In this document: one piece after another, positions 42,062 through 50,685 of the stretch
How positions within the stretch are numbered: position 1 is the first letter of the stretch
Layout of the letters: the number at the start of each line of letters is the position of its first letter
Origin: JAFGXT01 sp963677165
GTDB lineage: Bacteria > Verrucomicrobiota > Lentisphaeria > Victivallales > SZUA-371
Assembly (NCBI GenBank): GCA_963677165.2
Contig: CAXXSX010000002.1
Coordinates: 3,596,001-3,660,000 of the forward strand
DNA length: 64,000 nt
Direction of reading: 5' to 3'
The notes under the pieces: model-generated
The model's input: only the letters and a program-made list of their open reading frames with translations
Databases searched by the model: none
What the model was told of the DNA's origin: nothing
Program-made: the position numbers and the translations under genes

Positions 42062-43066
42062 ATGAGTAAAAGTTACAATGTCGCGGTAGCCGGAGCCACT
42101 GGAGCGGTCGGTATCGAGATGATTAAGACGCTTGAAAAGCGCGATTTTCCGGTAAAAGAACTTCATCTGCTTGCTTCGTCAAGATCAGCCGGGAAAAAAC
42201 TGAAATTTAAAGGTGAAGATGTAGTTGTTGAAGAACTGACCGAAAATTCTTTCAAGAATATTGATATCGCGTTGTTCAGTGCCGGTGGCGATATTTCAAA
42301 ACAGTTTGCCCGTTCGGTGGTTGATTCCGGCGCGGTAATGGTTGATAATTCAAGTGCGTTCAGAATGGATGATGCCGTTCCGCTTGTCGTTCCGGAAGTA
42401 AACCCGGAAGATGCGCTGAAACATAATGGTATCATTGCAAATCCGAACTGTTCCACCATTATTATGGTGGTAGCAGTAAATCCGTTGCACAAGGCAAAGA
42501 AACTGCGTCGTCTGGTTGCTTCAACTTATCAGGCCACCAGTGGAGCCGGAGCAAAAGGAATGGAAGAACTTGAAATCCAGACTCGTCAGTTGTTGGACGG
42601 TGAGCCGATCCAACCGAAAGCATTCGCGAAACGCATTGGTTTCAACCTTATTCCGCATATTGACGTGTTCCAGCCTAACGGCTACACGAAGGAAGAGCTC
42701 AAAATGCTCAATGAAGGACGTAAAATATTCCATAGTCCTGAACTGATGGTTTCATGTACTTGTGTACGTGTTCCGATTCTCCGTGCTCACTCCGAGTCTT
42801 TGAATATGGAATTTGAAGAAGCCATTACTCCGGAAGAAGCACGTGAAATTCTGAAGGCGGCCCCGGGAGTTATCGTGGTTGATGATCCGGCGAACCTGGA
42901 ATATCCGATGCCGATCGACGCCTCCGGTAAGTACGATGTGTTAGCCGGACGTCTTCGCCAGGATTGTTCCCGCAACGACGGTAAAGGACTTGACATGTTC
43001 ATCAGCGGCGACCAGTTACTGAAAGGAGCGGCGCTTAACGCGGTTCAAATCGCGGAATTGTTATAA
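42062..43066 (+). CDS. asd: Aspartate-semialdehyde dehydrogenase
   Basis: 334 residues. It reduces aspartyl phosphate to aspartate semialdehyde with NADPH, on the path to lysine/diaminopimelate, threonine and methionine. VAVAGATGAVGIEMIKTL is the nucleotide-binding loop, NPNCST carries the active-site Cys130, and the TYQATSGAGAKGMEEL and PHIDVF segments are typical. SD GGAG lies 7 bases before the ATG. A strong terminator follows. Confidence 0.95.
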   Translation: MSKSYNVAVAGATGAVGIEMIKTLEKRDFPVKELHLLASSRSAGKKLKFKGEDVVVEELTENSFKNIDIALFSAGGDISKQFARSVVDSGAVMVDNSSAFRMDDAVPLVVPEVNPEDALKHNGIIANPNCSTIIMVVAVNPLHKAKKLRRLVASTYQATSGAGAKGMEELEIQTRQLLDGEPIQPKAFAKRIGFNLIPHIDVFQPNGYTKEELKMLNEGRKIFHSPELMVSCTCVRVPILRAHSESLNMEFEEAITPEEAREILKAAPGVIVVDDPANLEYPMPIDASGKYDVLAGRLRQDCSRNDGKGLDMFISGDQLLKGAALNAVQIAELL

Positions 43067-43101
43067 GAATTATTATTGTAAATACTTTTGATATTTACTG
43101 A

Positions 43102-43135
43102 AAGCACGGTATTTTATACCGTGCTTGTTTTTTTT
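43102..43135 (+). terminator. Rho-independent terminator after asd
   Basis: AAGCACGGTA (43102-43111) and TACCGTGCTT (43117-43126), perfect 10-bp stem, 5-base loop, then GTTTTTTTT. Confidence 0.92.
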
Positions 43136-43197
43136 AGTGAGACGGCGGTAGATTAAGTTGTCGGCTGCCGTATGAACAGGGAAGGTTTCGGGTAAAG

Positions 43198-44454
43198 ATG
43201 AAGTTATCAAATTTCGGTAAAAATTTCACTTCCGGCGCAGGTATTCTAACGCTGATGGATGATCTTGGAAAAGCAATTGTCAGCGGTAGCGGACAATACA
43301 TGCTTGGAGGAGGGAATCCGGCCCATATACCGGAAGTACAATACCATTTCCGCAGCCGAATGAAGAAACTGCTTGAAAACGGCAGGGAATTCGAAATGGC
43401 GATCGGGAATTATACAACCTCGCAGGGAGATAGCCATTTTATAAAAGCTCTTGCTGGTATGCTGAAAAAAGAATTCGGCTGGGACGTAGGTCCTGATAAT
43501 ATTGTATTGACCAATGGCAGTCAATCGGCTTTTTTTTATTTATTCAATATGTTTGCCGGCAAATTTTCTGATGGATCAATGAAAAAAATTCTGTTGCCGC
43601 TGGCACCGGAATATATCGGCTATGCCGACCTTGGACTTGAAGGAAATATTTTCAAGTCAGTTAAGCCTCAAATCGAATTTATCGGTGAACATGTTTTCAA
43701 ATACCATGTTGACTTCAATCGTCTGCAAGTGGATGATGATATTGGCGCGATTTGCGTATCTCGACCGACAAATCCAACTGGCAATGTAATTACAGATGAG
43801 GAAGTCAATAAGCTTTCTGAGCTGGCACGTGAACATGGAATTCCGCTGATAGTCGATAATGCCTATGGAACACCATTTCCGAATATCATTTTTAATGAGG
43901 CCCAGCCGATATGGGATGATCATATTGTGTTGTCAATGAGCTTGTCGAAGCTTGGACTTCCCGGGACTCGTACCGGAATAGTAATCGCTGAGCCGGAAAT
44001 TGTTCGCGCAATATCATCAATGAATGCGATCTTCAATCTGGCTCCGGGAAATCTCGGGGCTTGTCTGGCTTCCGAGTTAATTGAAAGCGGCGAGATTATC
44101 GAAATTAGTCGGGATATCATTAAGCCGTTCTATTATAAGAAGTCACGGCGTGCCTTTGATCTGCTTAGCGGATATTTGCATGGAACGGATTTCTTTATCC
44201 ATAAGCCCGAAGGAGCGCTTTTCCTATGGTTATGGCTGCGTGGCTTACCGATTACGTCGCAGGAGTTGTACTGCCGATTAAAGGATCGCGGAGTTATCGT
44301 TGTTTCCGGACACTATTTCTTCCCTGGTCTTGAGGATGAATGGCGGCATCGTGACGAATGCCTGAGAATTACTTTTGCTCAGGATGACGAAATGGTTGAT
44401 GCTGGCTTGAAGATTATTGCCGAAGAAGTTAAAAAGGCCTATGAGGAGGGATAA
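43198..44454 (+). CDS. avtA: Valine-pyruvate aminotransferase
   Basis: 418 residues, fold type I PLP aminotransferase. The start LSNFGKNFTSGAGILTLMDDLG and LGGGNPAHIPEV are diagnostic of AvtA. SRPTNPTGN and VDNAYGTPFPN are cofactor-binding segments, and SMSLSKLGLPGTRTG holds the Schiff-base Lys. It interconverts valine/alanine with their keto acids, which fits the nearby leuCD genes. It is followed closely by the adenylate cyclase gene, whose SD lies within the end of avtA. Confidence 0.93.
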   Translation: MKLSNFGKNFTSGAGILTLMDDLGKAIVSGSGQYMLGGGNPAHIPEVQYHFRSRMKKLLENGREFEMAIGNYTTSQGDSHFIKALAGMLKKEFGWDVGPDNIVLTNGSQSAFFYLFNMFAGKFSDGSMKKILLPLAPEYIGYADLGLEGNIFKSVKPQIEFIGEHVFKYHVDFNRLQVDDDIGAICVSRPTNPTGNVITDEEVNKLSELAREHGIPLIVDNAYGTPFPNIIFNEAQPIWDDHIVLSMSLSKLGLPGTRTGIVIAEPEIVRAISSMNAIFNLAPGNLGACLASELIESGEIIEISRDIIKPFYYKKSRRAFDLLSGYLHGTDFFIHKPEGALFLWLWLRGLPITSQELYCRLKDRGVIVVSGHYFFPGLEDEWRHRDECLRITFAQDDEMVDAGLKIIAEEVKKAYEEG

Positions 44455-44459
44455 TTCCA

Positions 44460-45425
44460 TTGTTTGACGGACTTGGATATTGGGAGTTGATTTATATGAC
44501 AGCCATAGCAGGGGTTGCTTTCTGCTTTGGAATGTTGACTCGTTTTGTATTATCTCGCAAGAAGAAAGTTAAGTCCCGAACGGATGAACCAACCATTGAA
44601 GAGCTTACGGAGCAGAAATTTAACTTGGCGGAAGCTAATATTAAGATGCTCGAAAATAAGGAGCAGCTGGAGGAACTTACCGCTCAGTTGAAAGATAAAC
44701 AGGTGAAGCTTGAGGCTACAAAACATATGTTGACCCGACAGACCGAGTCTCTGAAAAAGCTGAATGATGCACTTGGCGAGGAAAAGGATAAGTCCGAGCG
44801 GCTGTTGCTTAATATTCTTCCTCCACTGGTGGCGGAAGAGCTGAAATTTAAAGGTCATGCTGATCCTGAACATTTTGATGATGTAACTGTTCTGTTCACT
44901 GATATAGTCAATTTTACTGCTAAATCGGCGGTAATTACTCCTGCTGAGTTAATTGGCGAGTTAAATATTATTTTTACAGAGTTTGACAATATTATCGAAC
45001 GGAATAATTGTGAACGAATCAAGACAATCGGTGATGCTTATCTGGCTATTTCCGGGATTACTCCGCAGCAGCGGGTTGATCATGTGGCGAATATGTTGAA
45101 TGCTACTCTTGAAATTATACACTTTTTGAACAAACGTAATGATGAATCGAAACATCAGTGGGAGATCCGAGCTGGTATTCATACCGGAAGTCTGGTTGGT
45201 GGAATTGTCGGGGTAAAGAAATATATATATGATATCTTTGGTGATACCGTCAACACCGCAGCCAGACTGGAGCAGCATTCCGAGCCGATGCGTATCAATG
45301 TCTCTCAAGCAGTGTTTGAGGTCGTTCAGGATCGGTTTGATTTTAGGGAACGTGAACCGGTGGAAATGAAAGGCAAAGGCCTTCAAAAGATGTATTTTCT
45401 CGAAAGACCAAAGTTGAGAATGTAA
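44460..45425 (+). CDS. Membrane-anchored class III adenylate cyclase
   Basis: The start is TTG 44460, 9 bases after GAGGAGGG; the next ATG (44496) would remove half the membrane anchor. 321 residues: membrane helix about 8-30, coiled coil about 40-115, cyclase domain about 130-315. Metal-binding Asp are in VLFTDIVNFT; RIKTIGDAYLA has the Lys, and YDIFGDTVNTAARLE the Asp, that select adenine over guanine. It should make cAMP. No sensor domain other than the coiled coil is visible. Co-transcription with avtA is likely from spacing alone. Confidence 0.9.
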   Translation: MFDGLGYWELIYMTAIAGVAFCFGMLTRFVLSRKKKVKSRTDEPTIEELTEQKFNLAEANIKMLENKEQLEELTAQLKDKQVKLEATKHMLTRQTESLKKLNDALGEEKDKSERLLLNILPPLVAEELKFKGHADPEHFDDVTVLFTDIVNFTAKSAVITPAELIGELNIIFTEFDNIIERNNCERIKTIGDAYLAISGITPQQRVDHVANMLNATLEIIHFLNKRNDESKHQWEIRAGIHTGSLVGGIVGVKKYIYDIFGDTVNTAARLEQHSEPMRINVSQAVFEVVQDRFDFREREPVEMKGKGLQKMYFLERPKLRM

Positions 45426-45468
45426 TATTTTTCACTGGTCGCTATTATTAGTGATGAGTTTTACCGGA

Positions 45469-46992
45469 TTAGTTGCGCCGGCCTCCGCGACGGCTGTAGC
45501 GGTCAGTATCCCATTCCCGATAGACTTTCATTTGTTCGTCAGATAGAACGGCGCGTAGTGCACGTCTTTCTTCCTGTCTTAGTGAATATGCTCGGTTGCG
45601 CATTTCTGTGCGTGTAATATCTCCTTGCCTGAAAAGCTGATTGTTTTTGCGGAGTTTTTTTCTGGTATCAATTAGAATATTTCTAACTTCCTGTTGTTCT
45701 TTGGATGAGAGATGAGCTCTGCCGGCAAAAAAATTCATAAATATCTCTTCCGGACCGTTTGAACGGGGTTTTACCGGTGTCTCTTTTGGGGGGAGGGCAT
45801 GTGTCGTTAGTTGTATAGGAGGAGGTTGTTTTTGGGAAGAAGGTTGGGTTGGGTTTGTCAGTAATTCTGCGTCCTGAATCAAATCGTCAGGATCGCTTTG
45901 TTGTGGCTGTGGTGTCAGTAAACTTTTTGCTACAATAGATGCTGCGATTACAATAATACCAATAATTACAATAAATGACAATATCTTTGCTTTATTTTGA
46001 AAACGTAACTTCAGGCTCTGATCGGGTTCTTTGCCGTCAAGTAGTTTTTCTATTTCCTGGATTACGTCATCCCAGGTTTTTAGTCTTAGATTGCGATCCT
46101 TTTCCATCATTTTTGCAACCAGCTCAATGACTCCCTGGGAGGCACCTGGGTTGCATTGCTTTATATCTGGAACCGGTTCTGCCAGATGCATGGCCACTAC
46201 TCCCATTGGGGTAGTGGCATTGTACGGTACATTTCCAGTCAGCATATGATATAAGACCGCACCAAGTGAATATATATCGGCTCGGCAATCAAGGTCTGAA
46301 GTGTTCTTTGCCTGTTCGGGACTGATGTAATAAGGAGTCCCGACAAACAGCCCTGTCCGGGTTAGCGCGGAGTCCCCTTCAATTATACTTTTGGAAATTC
46401 CCAGATCAAGAAGCTTGGCGGAGCCTTCTTTGCTTAGCATGATATTTGATGGTTTTATATCGCGATGGATTAGCTTAAACTTATCCCAGCCATATTTTAA
46501 TGCTTTGGCTATATCAAGAATTATCCCCAGTATTTGTTTTTCCGGAAGTCGTTCGGTTTTCTCGGCAGCAAGCAGTACTTCATCCAGTGGATTACCTTCC
46601 ACATAGGACATTGCCAGATAGTGCAGGTTTTCCTCGACTCCGGCAGAAAAAGCGGTAACAATATTTGGATGCATCATTTTTCCGGAATTCTTCGCTTCCT
46701 GCTGAAACCGGGTGCAGAAATCTTCATCCTCAGCCAGAGTGGGTGACAGGATTTTCAATGCCACTTCCCGTTGCATGGACTTCTGTTCTGCCAGCCATAC
46801 ATCTCCCATTCCGCCGGTTCCGATCTTGCTTTTTAGTACAAAATCTCCCAATTCCATACCTTCAAACGCGTTGAATTTCGGAACCCTTATCGCATGCTCG
46901 CAGGATGGACACAGTGTTATGCTTTCAGATAGCGATTTATCTGCGGACAATTTTTGTCCGCAATTGGTGCAATTGAAATCAATTGTTGCCAT
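45469..46992 (-). CDS. Ser/Thr protein kinase with zinc ribbon, membrane helix and Spy-like tail
   Basis: 507 residues. An N-terminal zinc ribbon (Cys8, 11, 28, 31) is followed by a Hanks-type kinase domain at about 53-320: glycine loop GTGGMGDVWLAEQ, VALKIL Lys, catalytic loop HRDIKPSNIML, DLG in place of DFG, and GTPYYISPEQA. A membrane helix is at about 338-362, then a Pro/Gln-rich linker. The extracytoplasmic C-terminus (about 415-507) has two LS-x-EQ-like stretches (HLSSKEQQEV, VLSDEQMKVY), reminiscent of LTxxQ/Spy-CpxP proteins. Convergent with the cyclase gene. Ligand and targets unknown. Confidence 0.9.
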   Translation of the reverse strand: MATIDFNCTNCGQKLSADKSLSESITLCPSCEHAIRVPKFNAFEGMELGDFVLKSKIGTGGMGDVWLAEQKSMQREVALKILSPTLAEDEDFCTRFQQEAKNSGKMMHPNIVTAFSAGVEENLHYLAMSYVEGNPLDEVLLAAEKTERLPEKQILGIILDIAKALKYGWDKFKLIHRDIKPSNIMLSKEGSAKLLDLGISKSIIEGDSALTRTGLFVGTPYYISPEQAKNTSDLDCRADIYSLGAVLYHMLTGNVPYNATTPMGVVAMHLAEPVPDIKQCNPGASQGVIELVAKMMEKDRNLRLKTWDDVIQEIEKLLDGKEPDQSLKLRFQNKAKILSFIVIIGIIVIAASIVAKSLLTPQPQQSDPDDLIQDAELLTNPTQPSSQKQPPPIQLTTHALPPKETPVKPRSNGPEEIFMNFFAGRAHLSSKEQQEVRNILIDTRKKLRKNNQLFRQGDITRTEMRNRAYSLRQEERRALRAVLSDEQMKVYREWDTDRYSRRGGRRN

Positions 46993-47134
46993 ATTGATTG
47001 TGATACGCCCGTATAATAATGATTACCCTTTAATTTATCAAATATATTACGTTTAAGGCTATCATTCAAGACCGAGGAGTAAAAAATGACTCACCTAAGT
47101 TTTAGAAGGGTATAAAAAGATACTTATTTGTGTG

Positions 47135-47175
47135 AAAAAAAAACGAACCGGATATTTTTATAAATACCCAGTTCG
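47135..47175 (-). terminator. Terminator of the leuCD operon
   Basis: A 32-base hairpin (47144-47175) with 12 pairs, two mismatches and a TTAT-type loop, followed on the minus strand by nine T (47135-47143). Confidence 0.8.
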
Positions 47176-47187
47176 AGATTATTTATA

Positions 47188-47261
47188 TTTCCGCTTCCGT
47201 GGCATGCAGCGCGAAAAATGAAGCGTTATTTACCAGCGGAGGCTCTTTGTTGCCGTGCGGA
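47188..47261. repeat. Boundary repeat copy R2, next to leuD stop
   Basis: Begins TTTCCGCTTCCGTGGC, contains GCGCGAAAAATGAAGCG and CCAGCGGAGGCT, and ends against the leuD TAA. It is diverged and lacks the exact 15-bp palindrome; the CCAGCGGAGGCT part is shared with the copy at 49810. Confidence 0.55.
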
Positions 47262-47786
47262 TTAATAGTTTTTGTCAGCGTATTCGACCCAGCCGCCGGC
47301 GCGGACCAGACATTCGTCGAAGTCGGCGATTTTGTAGACGATTGTTTCGGTTTGTCCATCGCAGGTGATTGCGATCTCGCTCTTATCCAGTTCAATGGAC
47401 AGAGAACAATCTTTTCCCGCGTATTTATTGAACAGTGAGTCGATAACATCGGCGCTCAGTTCGATTGCCATCATGCCGCAGTTGTACATATTCTGACGGA
47501 AGATACGGGCGAAGTTCTCTGCGATAACCACATTGATACCGTTGACTTCCAGAGCCCACGGAGCGTGTTCGCGTGATGAACCGCAGCCGAAGTTGGCGCG
47601 AGTGATGATCGCGGCTTTTTCAGCCACGTCTTTGCTCGGATCAAAAGTTGGCAGCTCCAAGTCTTCAAGCAGGTATGGCTTGAGAGCTTCCTTGGTGCTT
47701 TCAGTCAGATACTTTGCCGGTATGATTTCGTCGGTATTGATGTCCGACCGGTCTAAAAACAGCACTTTGCCGCTAAAAGTTTTCAT
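47262..47786 (-). CDS. leuD: 3-Isopropylmalate dehydratase, small subunit
   Basis: 174 residues, swivel domain of the aconitase superfamily. It starts GKVLFLDRSDINTDEIIPAKYL and has the active-site loop ANFGCGSSREHAPWAL and the ENFARIFRQNMYNCG segment. With LeuC it isomerises 2- to 3-isopropylmalate in leucine synthesis. The DRSDINTDEIIPAKYL start is the LeuD2/archaeal-type version, which can also work as homoaconitase; leucine is the default reading. It is 100 bases downstream of leuC, with a repeat in the gap. Confidence 0.92.
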   Translation of the reverse strand: MKTFSGKVLFLDRSDINTDEIIPAKYLTESTKEALKPYLLEDLELPTFDPSKDVAEKAAIITRANFGCGSSREHAPWALEVNGINVVIAENFARIFRQNMYNCGMMAIELSADVIDSLFNKYAGKDCSLSIELDKSEIAITCDGQTETIVYKIADFDECLVRAGGWVEYADKNY

Positions 47787-47823
47787 TATATATTCTCCAA
47801 ATATTTATAAACCCTGTTTATTC

Positions 47824-47887
47824 TTTCCGCTTCCGTAGCGCATCGCGCGGAGTTTGAAGCGGTACTAACGCCATCCGTCGTACGGAT
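47824..47887. repeat. Boundary repeat copy R3, between leuC and leuD
   Basis: Begins TTTCCGCTTCCGTAGCGC, contains GAGTTTGAAGCGGTACTAACGCC, ends in ATCCGTCGTACGGAT. The final base is shared with the leuC stop codon. Best match is 28151-28219. Confidence 0.75.
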
Positions 47888-49176
47888 CAGCCTTTGTAGA
47901 TCGGGGAGTTGCAGATGGTTCCGGCAATTGCGGTAGCCGCTGCTGATGCCGGGCTCATCAGGTGAACTGTGCCGCCTTTTCCCATCCTGCCGTTAAAGTT
48001 ACGGTTTGTGGTGGAAGCGCAGGATTCGCCGCTAGCCAGTACACCGTTACTCATTCCCAGGCATGCGCCGCAGGTCGGATTAGTTACGCAGAAACCGGCA
48101 TCCTGGAAAATTTTGATGATGCCTTCTTCCAGTGCCTGCGAATAGATCTTCGGGGTAGCCGGAGAAACAATACCGCGTACTTCGTCGCTGATCTTTTTGC
48201 CGTCGAGAACTGATGCCGCGATGCGCAGGTCTTCGATACGACCGTTTGTGCAAGAACCGATATAAATCTGGTTAACCGGAGTACCGGTCATTTCTTTCAC
48301 GCTCTTAACCTGGTCTGGTTTGTAACCGAAAGTAACCATTGGTTCCAGCTCGCTGACGTCGTAGGTCAGGACTTTTTCATATTCCGCATCGTCATCGGAC
48401 TTCCATTTTGCGTATTCCTCAACGGCGGCTTCTTTGGACGCAAAATCGTCCTGAATGAACGTCCACAGATAATCAACTGTAACTTTATCCGGATAACAGA
48501 TTCCGCAGGTACCACCGGCTTCAATTGCCATATTACACAGGGTCATACGTGATTCCATGCTCATTGCGTCAATCACCGGACCTGTGAATTCCATAACCAT
48601 GTTGGTTGCGCCGTTCACGGTTAGTTCCTTGATCAGGAACAGGATCAGGTCCTTGGCGTAAACGCCTTCTTTCAACTGACCATTCAGAACGAACTTGATA
48701 GTGCTTGGTTCTTTAAATGTACATACACCCTTGAGGATACCAACTTCCAGGTCGGTAGAACCGACACCGGCAGCAAATGCGCCGAACGCACCATGCGTAC
48801 AGGTGTGAGAATCGCCCATGATAATCGTATAACCGGGGCGTGCAAATCCTTTTTCAGGGAAAATCGCGTGGCATACGCCGTTGCGGCCGATATCAAAGAA
48901 ATCTTTGATGCCGTTACGTTTTGCCCAGTCGCGCAGGGTTTTGCTCTGCTCGGCCGTCTTGGAATCTTTGGACGGGGTTACATGGTCGATCACGGCTTTG
49001 ATCTTGCTTGGATCGAATACGCGGTCCTTGCCACGAGCAACCAGGTCGTTGATCGCGATAGGAGTAGTGATTTCATGACAGAAAACCGCATCCAGACGTA
49101 ATACGTTGATTTCGTCCCCGAACGGTTTGTCGACGAGATGACTTTCAAAAATCTTCTGTGCTATTGTTTTTCCCAT
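47887..49176 (-). CDS. leuC: 3-Isopropylmalate dehydratase, large subunit
   Basis: 429 residues. The iron-sulfur ligands of the aconitase family are present: GSCTNGR near residue 300 and CGACLG near 364. Other blocks: MGDSHTCTHGAFGAFAAGVGSTD, AGGTCGICYPD, and NRNFNGRMG near the C-terminus. It binds a 4Fe-4S cluster and works with LeuD. SD AAGGAACC precedes ATG 49176. The XRE-cupin gene lies 59 bases upstream on the same strand and may be the operon's regulator. Confidence 0.94.
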   Translation of the reverse strand: MGKTIAQKIFESHLVDKPFGDEINVLRLDAVFCHEITTPIAINDLVARGKDRVFDPSKIKAVIDHVTPSKDSKTAEQSKTLRDWAKRNGIKDFFDIGRNGVCHAIFPEKGFARPGYTIIMGDSHTCTHGAFGAFAAGVGSTDLEVGILKGVCTFKEPSTIKFVLNGQLKEGVYAKDLILFLIKELTVNGATNMVMEFTGPVIDAMSMESRMTLCNMAIEAGGTCGICYPDKVTVDYLWTFIQDDFASKEAAVEEYAKWKSDDDAEYEKVLTYDVSELEPMVTFGYKPDQVKSVKEMTGTPVNQIYIGSCTNGRIEDLRIAASVLDGKKISDEVRGIVSPATPKIYSQALEEGIIKIFQDAGFCVTNPTCGACLGMSNGVLASGESCASTTNRNFNGRMGKGGTVHLMSPASAAATAIAGTICNSPIYKG

Positions 49177-49235
49177 TATACTGGTTCCTTAAGTTTATCC
49201 TTACTATGGATTGTATTAAAACTAATTCTTAATTC

Positions 49236-49805
49236 TTAATTCTGGAACGGTTTCGGCGGGGTGATTACCCAGAACGCCTTTAGCGGTTCTTTGCCGGTAT
49301 TCTTCAACGTGTGAGGAATATCCGACGCAAATGAAACGCTGTCGCCGGCGCATAATGTAACCTTCTGTCCGCCTATAAGCAAACTCCCTGAGCCGGAAAT
49401 TATCGTTCCGAGTTCTTTTCCTTTATGACCGTAAAGATCGTTGCCGTTTTCCATGCCCGGAGGAATCTCTAGATAATAGCCTTCGATCCCATGAACGTCA
49501 TCGTCCTGTTCCGGGGTGCGTGACAGTCGTTCGAAAACCACACCGTCACGCTTGATTCTAAGTCGTTCATCTTTTTTTACGATATTTACCGCGGTTTTCT
49601 GTCTCAGGTCTTTAAATAGATAATCCATATCAATGTGCAGGATATCTGCGATCGTCAGCAACGTGTCGATGGCAGGAGATATGTTGTTGCGTTCAATCTG
49701 CGAGATAAGACTTTCGCTTACTCCAGCTTGCTTTGCAACCTCTTTCATTGTCATTCCAGTTCGTTTCCGAACCTGACGCAGTTTGTCACCAAATTGATAT
49801 TTCAT
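49236..49805 (-). CDS. XRE-family regulator with C-terminal cupin domain
   Basis: 189 residues. Helix-turn-helix at about 5-62 (LRQVRKRTGMTMKEVAKQAGVSESLISQIERNNISPAIDTLLTIADILHI), cupin at about 100-185 (HKGKELGTIISGSGSLLIGGQKVTLCAGDSVSFASDIPHTLKN). Cupin-XRE regulators sense small molecules, often amino acids or polyamines. Its place upstream of leuCD on the same strand suggests control of leucine synthesis. An inverted repeat at 49927-49947 is a candidate site. Confidence 0.9.
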   Translation of the reverse strand: MKYQFGDKLRQVRKRTGMTMKEVAKQAGVSESLISQIERNNISPAIDTLLTIADILHIDMDYLFKDLRQKTAVNIVKKDERLRIKRDGVVFERLSRTPEQDDDVHGIEGYYLEIPPGMENGNDLYGHKGKELGTIISGSGSLLIGGQKVTLCAGDSVSFASDIPHTLKNTGKEPLKAFWVITPPKPFQN

Positions 49806-49809
49806 ATTT

Positions 49810-49875
49810 GTACAACGGATAGCCTCCGCTGGCGATTAATGCTTCAAACTTCGCGCTACAGAAGCGGAAAAAGGC
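49810..49875. repeat. Boundary repeat copy R4, next to the XRE start
   Basis: Reading the minus strand: TTCCGCTTCTGTAGCGCGAAG, TTTGAAGC, CCAGCGGAGGCTATCCG, ending near the XRE ATG. The terminal palindrome is degraded (ATCCGTTGTAC). Confidence 0.55.
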
Positions 49876-49926
49876 ACTTGCTATCCGGATTAATTGTTAT
49901 TATTGTTTCTTTATAAATACTAAAGC

Positions 49927-49947
49927 AACTTTAATAAAAGTAAAGTT
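49927..49947. promoter_or_regulatory. Inverted repeat AACTTTA-N7-TAAAGTT upstream of the XRE gene
   Basis: 7-bp perfect arms, 122 bases upstream of the XRE ATG. Candidate autoregulatory site; distance suggests a long leader or a site acting on the divergent gene. Confidence 0.35.
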
Positions 49948-50031
49948 AAAAGAAGAAAAGTCAACCCTGATTCAAAAATAACTGGAGATTTTTTTCTACC
50001 ACTAGGACATAAAGGACTACGAATAAAATGG

Positions 50032-50117
50032 TGCTGCGTTGTAGCAGTGAAGGTGTTGCTTTGCAACAATGAAAAGTGAAATTTCCGCAAGCGGCAATAA
50101 AGGAATTGCTTTGCAAT
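50032..50117. repeat. Row of four short hairpins
   Basis: TGCTGC-GTT-GTAGCA (50032), TGTTGC-TTT-GCAACA (50054), CCGC-AA-GCGG (50085), ATTGC-TTT-GCAAT (50105), joined by similar linkers ending in TGAA or ATAAAGG. Units begin about 22, 29 and 22 bases apart. Such a ladder may form a structured leader before the TPM genes or be a decayed tandem repeat. Confidence 0.6.
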
Positions 50118-50229
50118 AGTTACTTAAAACTTGTTGTTCTTCGTGATCTTCATGTTGAATATTTATTTGCATTTAGTCATTTGCAGAATTATTTTTGAAG
50201 GCAGTCATAATTTTATGGGAGGTATGGAT

Positions 50230-50685
50230 ATGAAAAGATCTTCGAAGCCGGAAAAATTTTTAACGCAGGATGAATCATTCGCGATAAAAAATGCCATTGC
50301 GGAAGCCGAGAAAAACACTACCGCTGAAATTAAATTTATTCTTTGTCGTCATTGCTGGAGGAATCTGCGTAAGAAAACAGTTAAGGTTTTTCAACAGTTT
50401 GGTCTTGATCAGACGCGGGATCGTAACTGTATATTGATTATGCTGGTGATTGCCAATCGGGAGTTTGTTATTTATGGCGACAGCGGCATTAATGAAAAAG
50501 TGGGTGATGATTTCTGGGAGGCCGAAAAAGACATAATGGCTAAAGCCTTTAAAGAAAATCGCTTTGGTGAAGGTATTGCTGGTGCGGTCAAAAATATTGG
50601 TGAAAAATTAACGCAGTTTTTTCCGGTTATACCTGGAGAAGAAAATGTAAATGAGATCAGTGATGAGGTGGGTCATGTTGAATAA
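50230..50685 (+). CDS. Cytosolic TPM-domain protein
   Basis: ATG 50230 is 7 bases after GGGAGG; ATG 50224 is too close. 151 residues: a TPM (TLP18.3/Psb32/MOLO-1) domain, with AEKNTTAEIKFILCRHCW, CILIMLVIANREFVIYGDSGINEKVGDDFW, and FGEGIAGAVKNIGEKL. No signal or membrane segment. It overlaps the next gene, another TPM protein, by 11 bases. In other bacteria such pairs follow a LemA-like gene, which is missing here. Confidence 0.82.
   Translation: MKRSSKPEKFLTQDESFAIKNAIAEAEKNTTAEIKFILCRHCWRNLRKKTVKVFQQFGLDQTRDRNCILIMLVIANREFVIYGDSGINEKVGDDFWEAEKDIMAKAFKENRFGEGIAGAVKNIGEKLTQFFPVIPGEENVNEISDEVGHVE

Larger units (their letters stand above)
49806..50229. other. Gene-free interval with repeats
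   Basis: Contents: boundary repeat copy R4 (49810-49875), an AT-rich stretch with the inverted repeat AACTTTA-N7-TAAAGTT, and a row of four short hairpins (50032-50117). I see no further coding frame with support. It separates the divergent XRE and TPM genes, so it must hold promoters in both directions. Confidence 0.5.
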
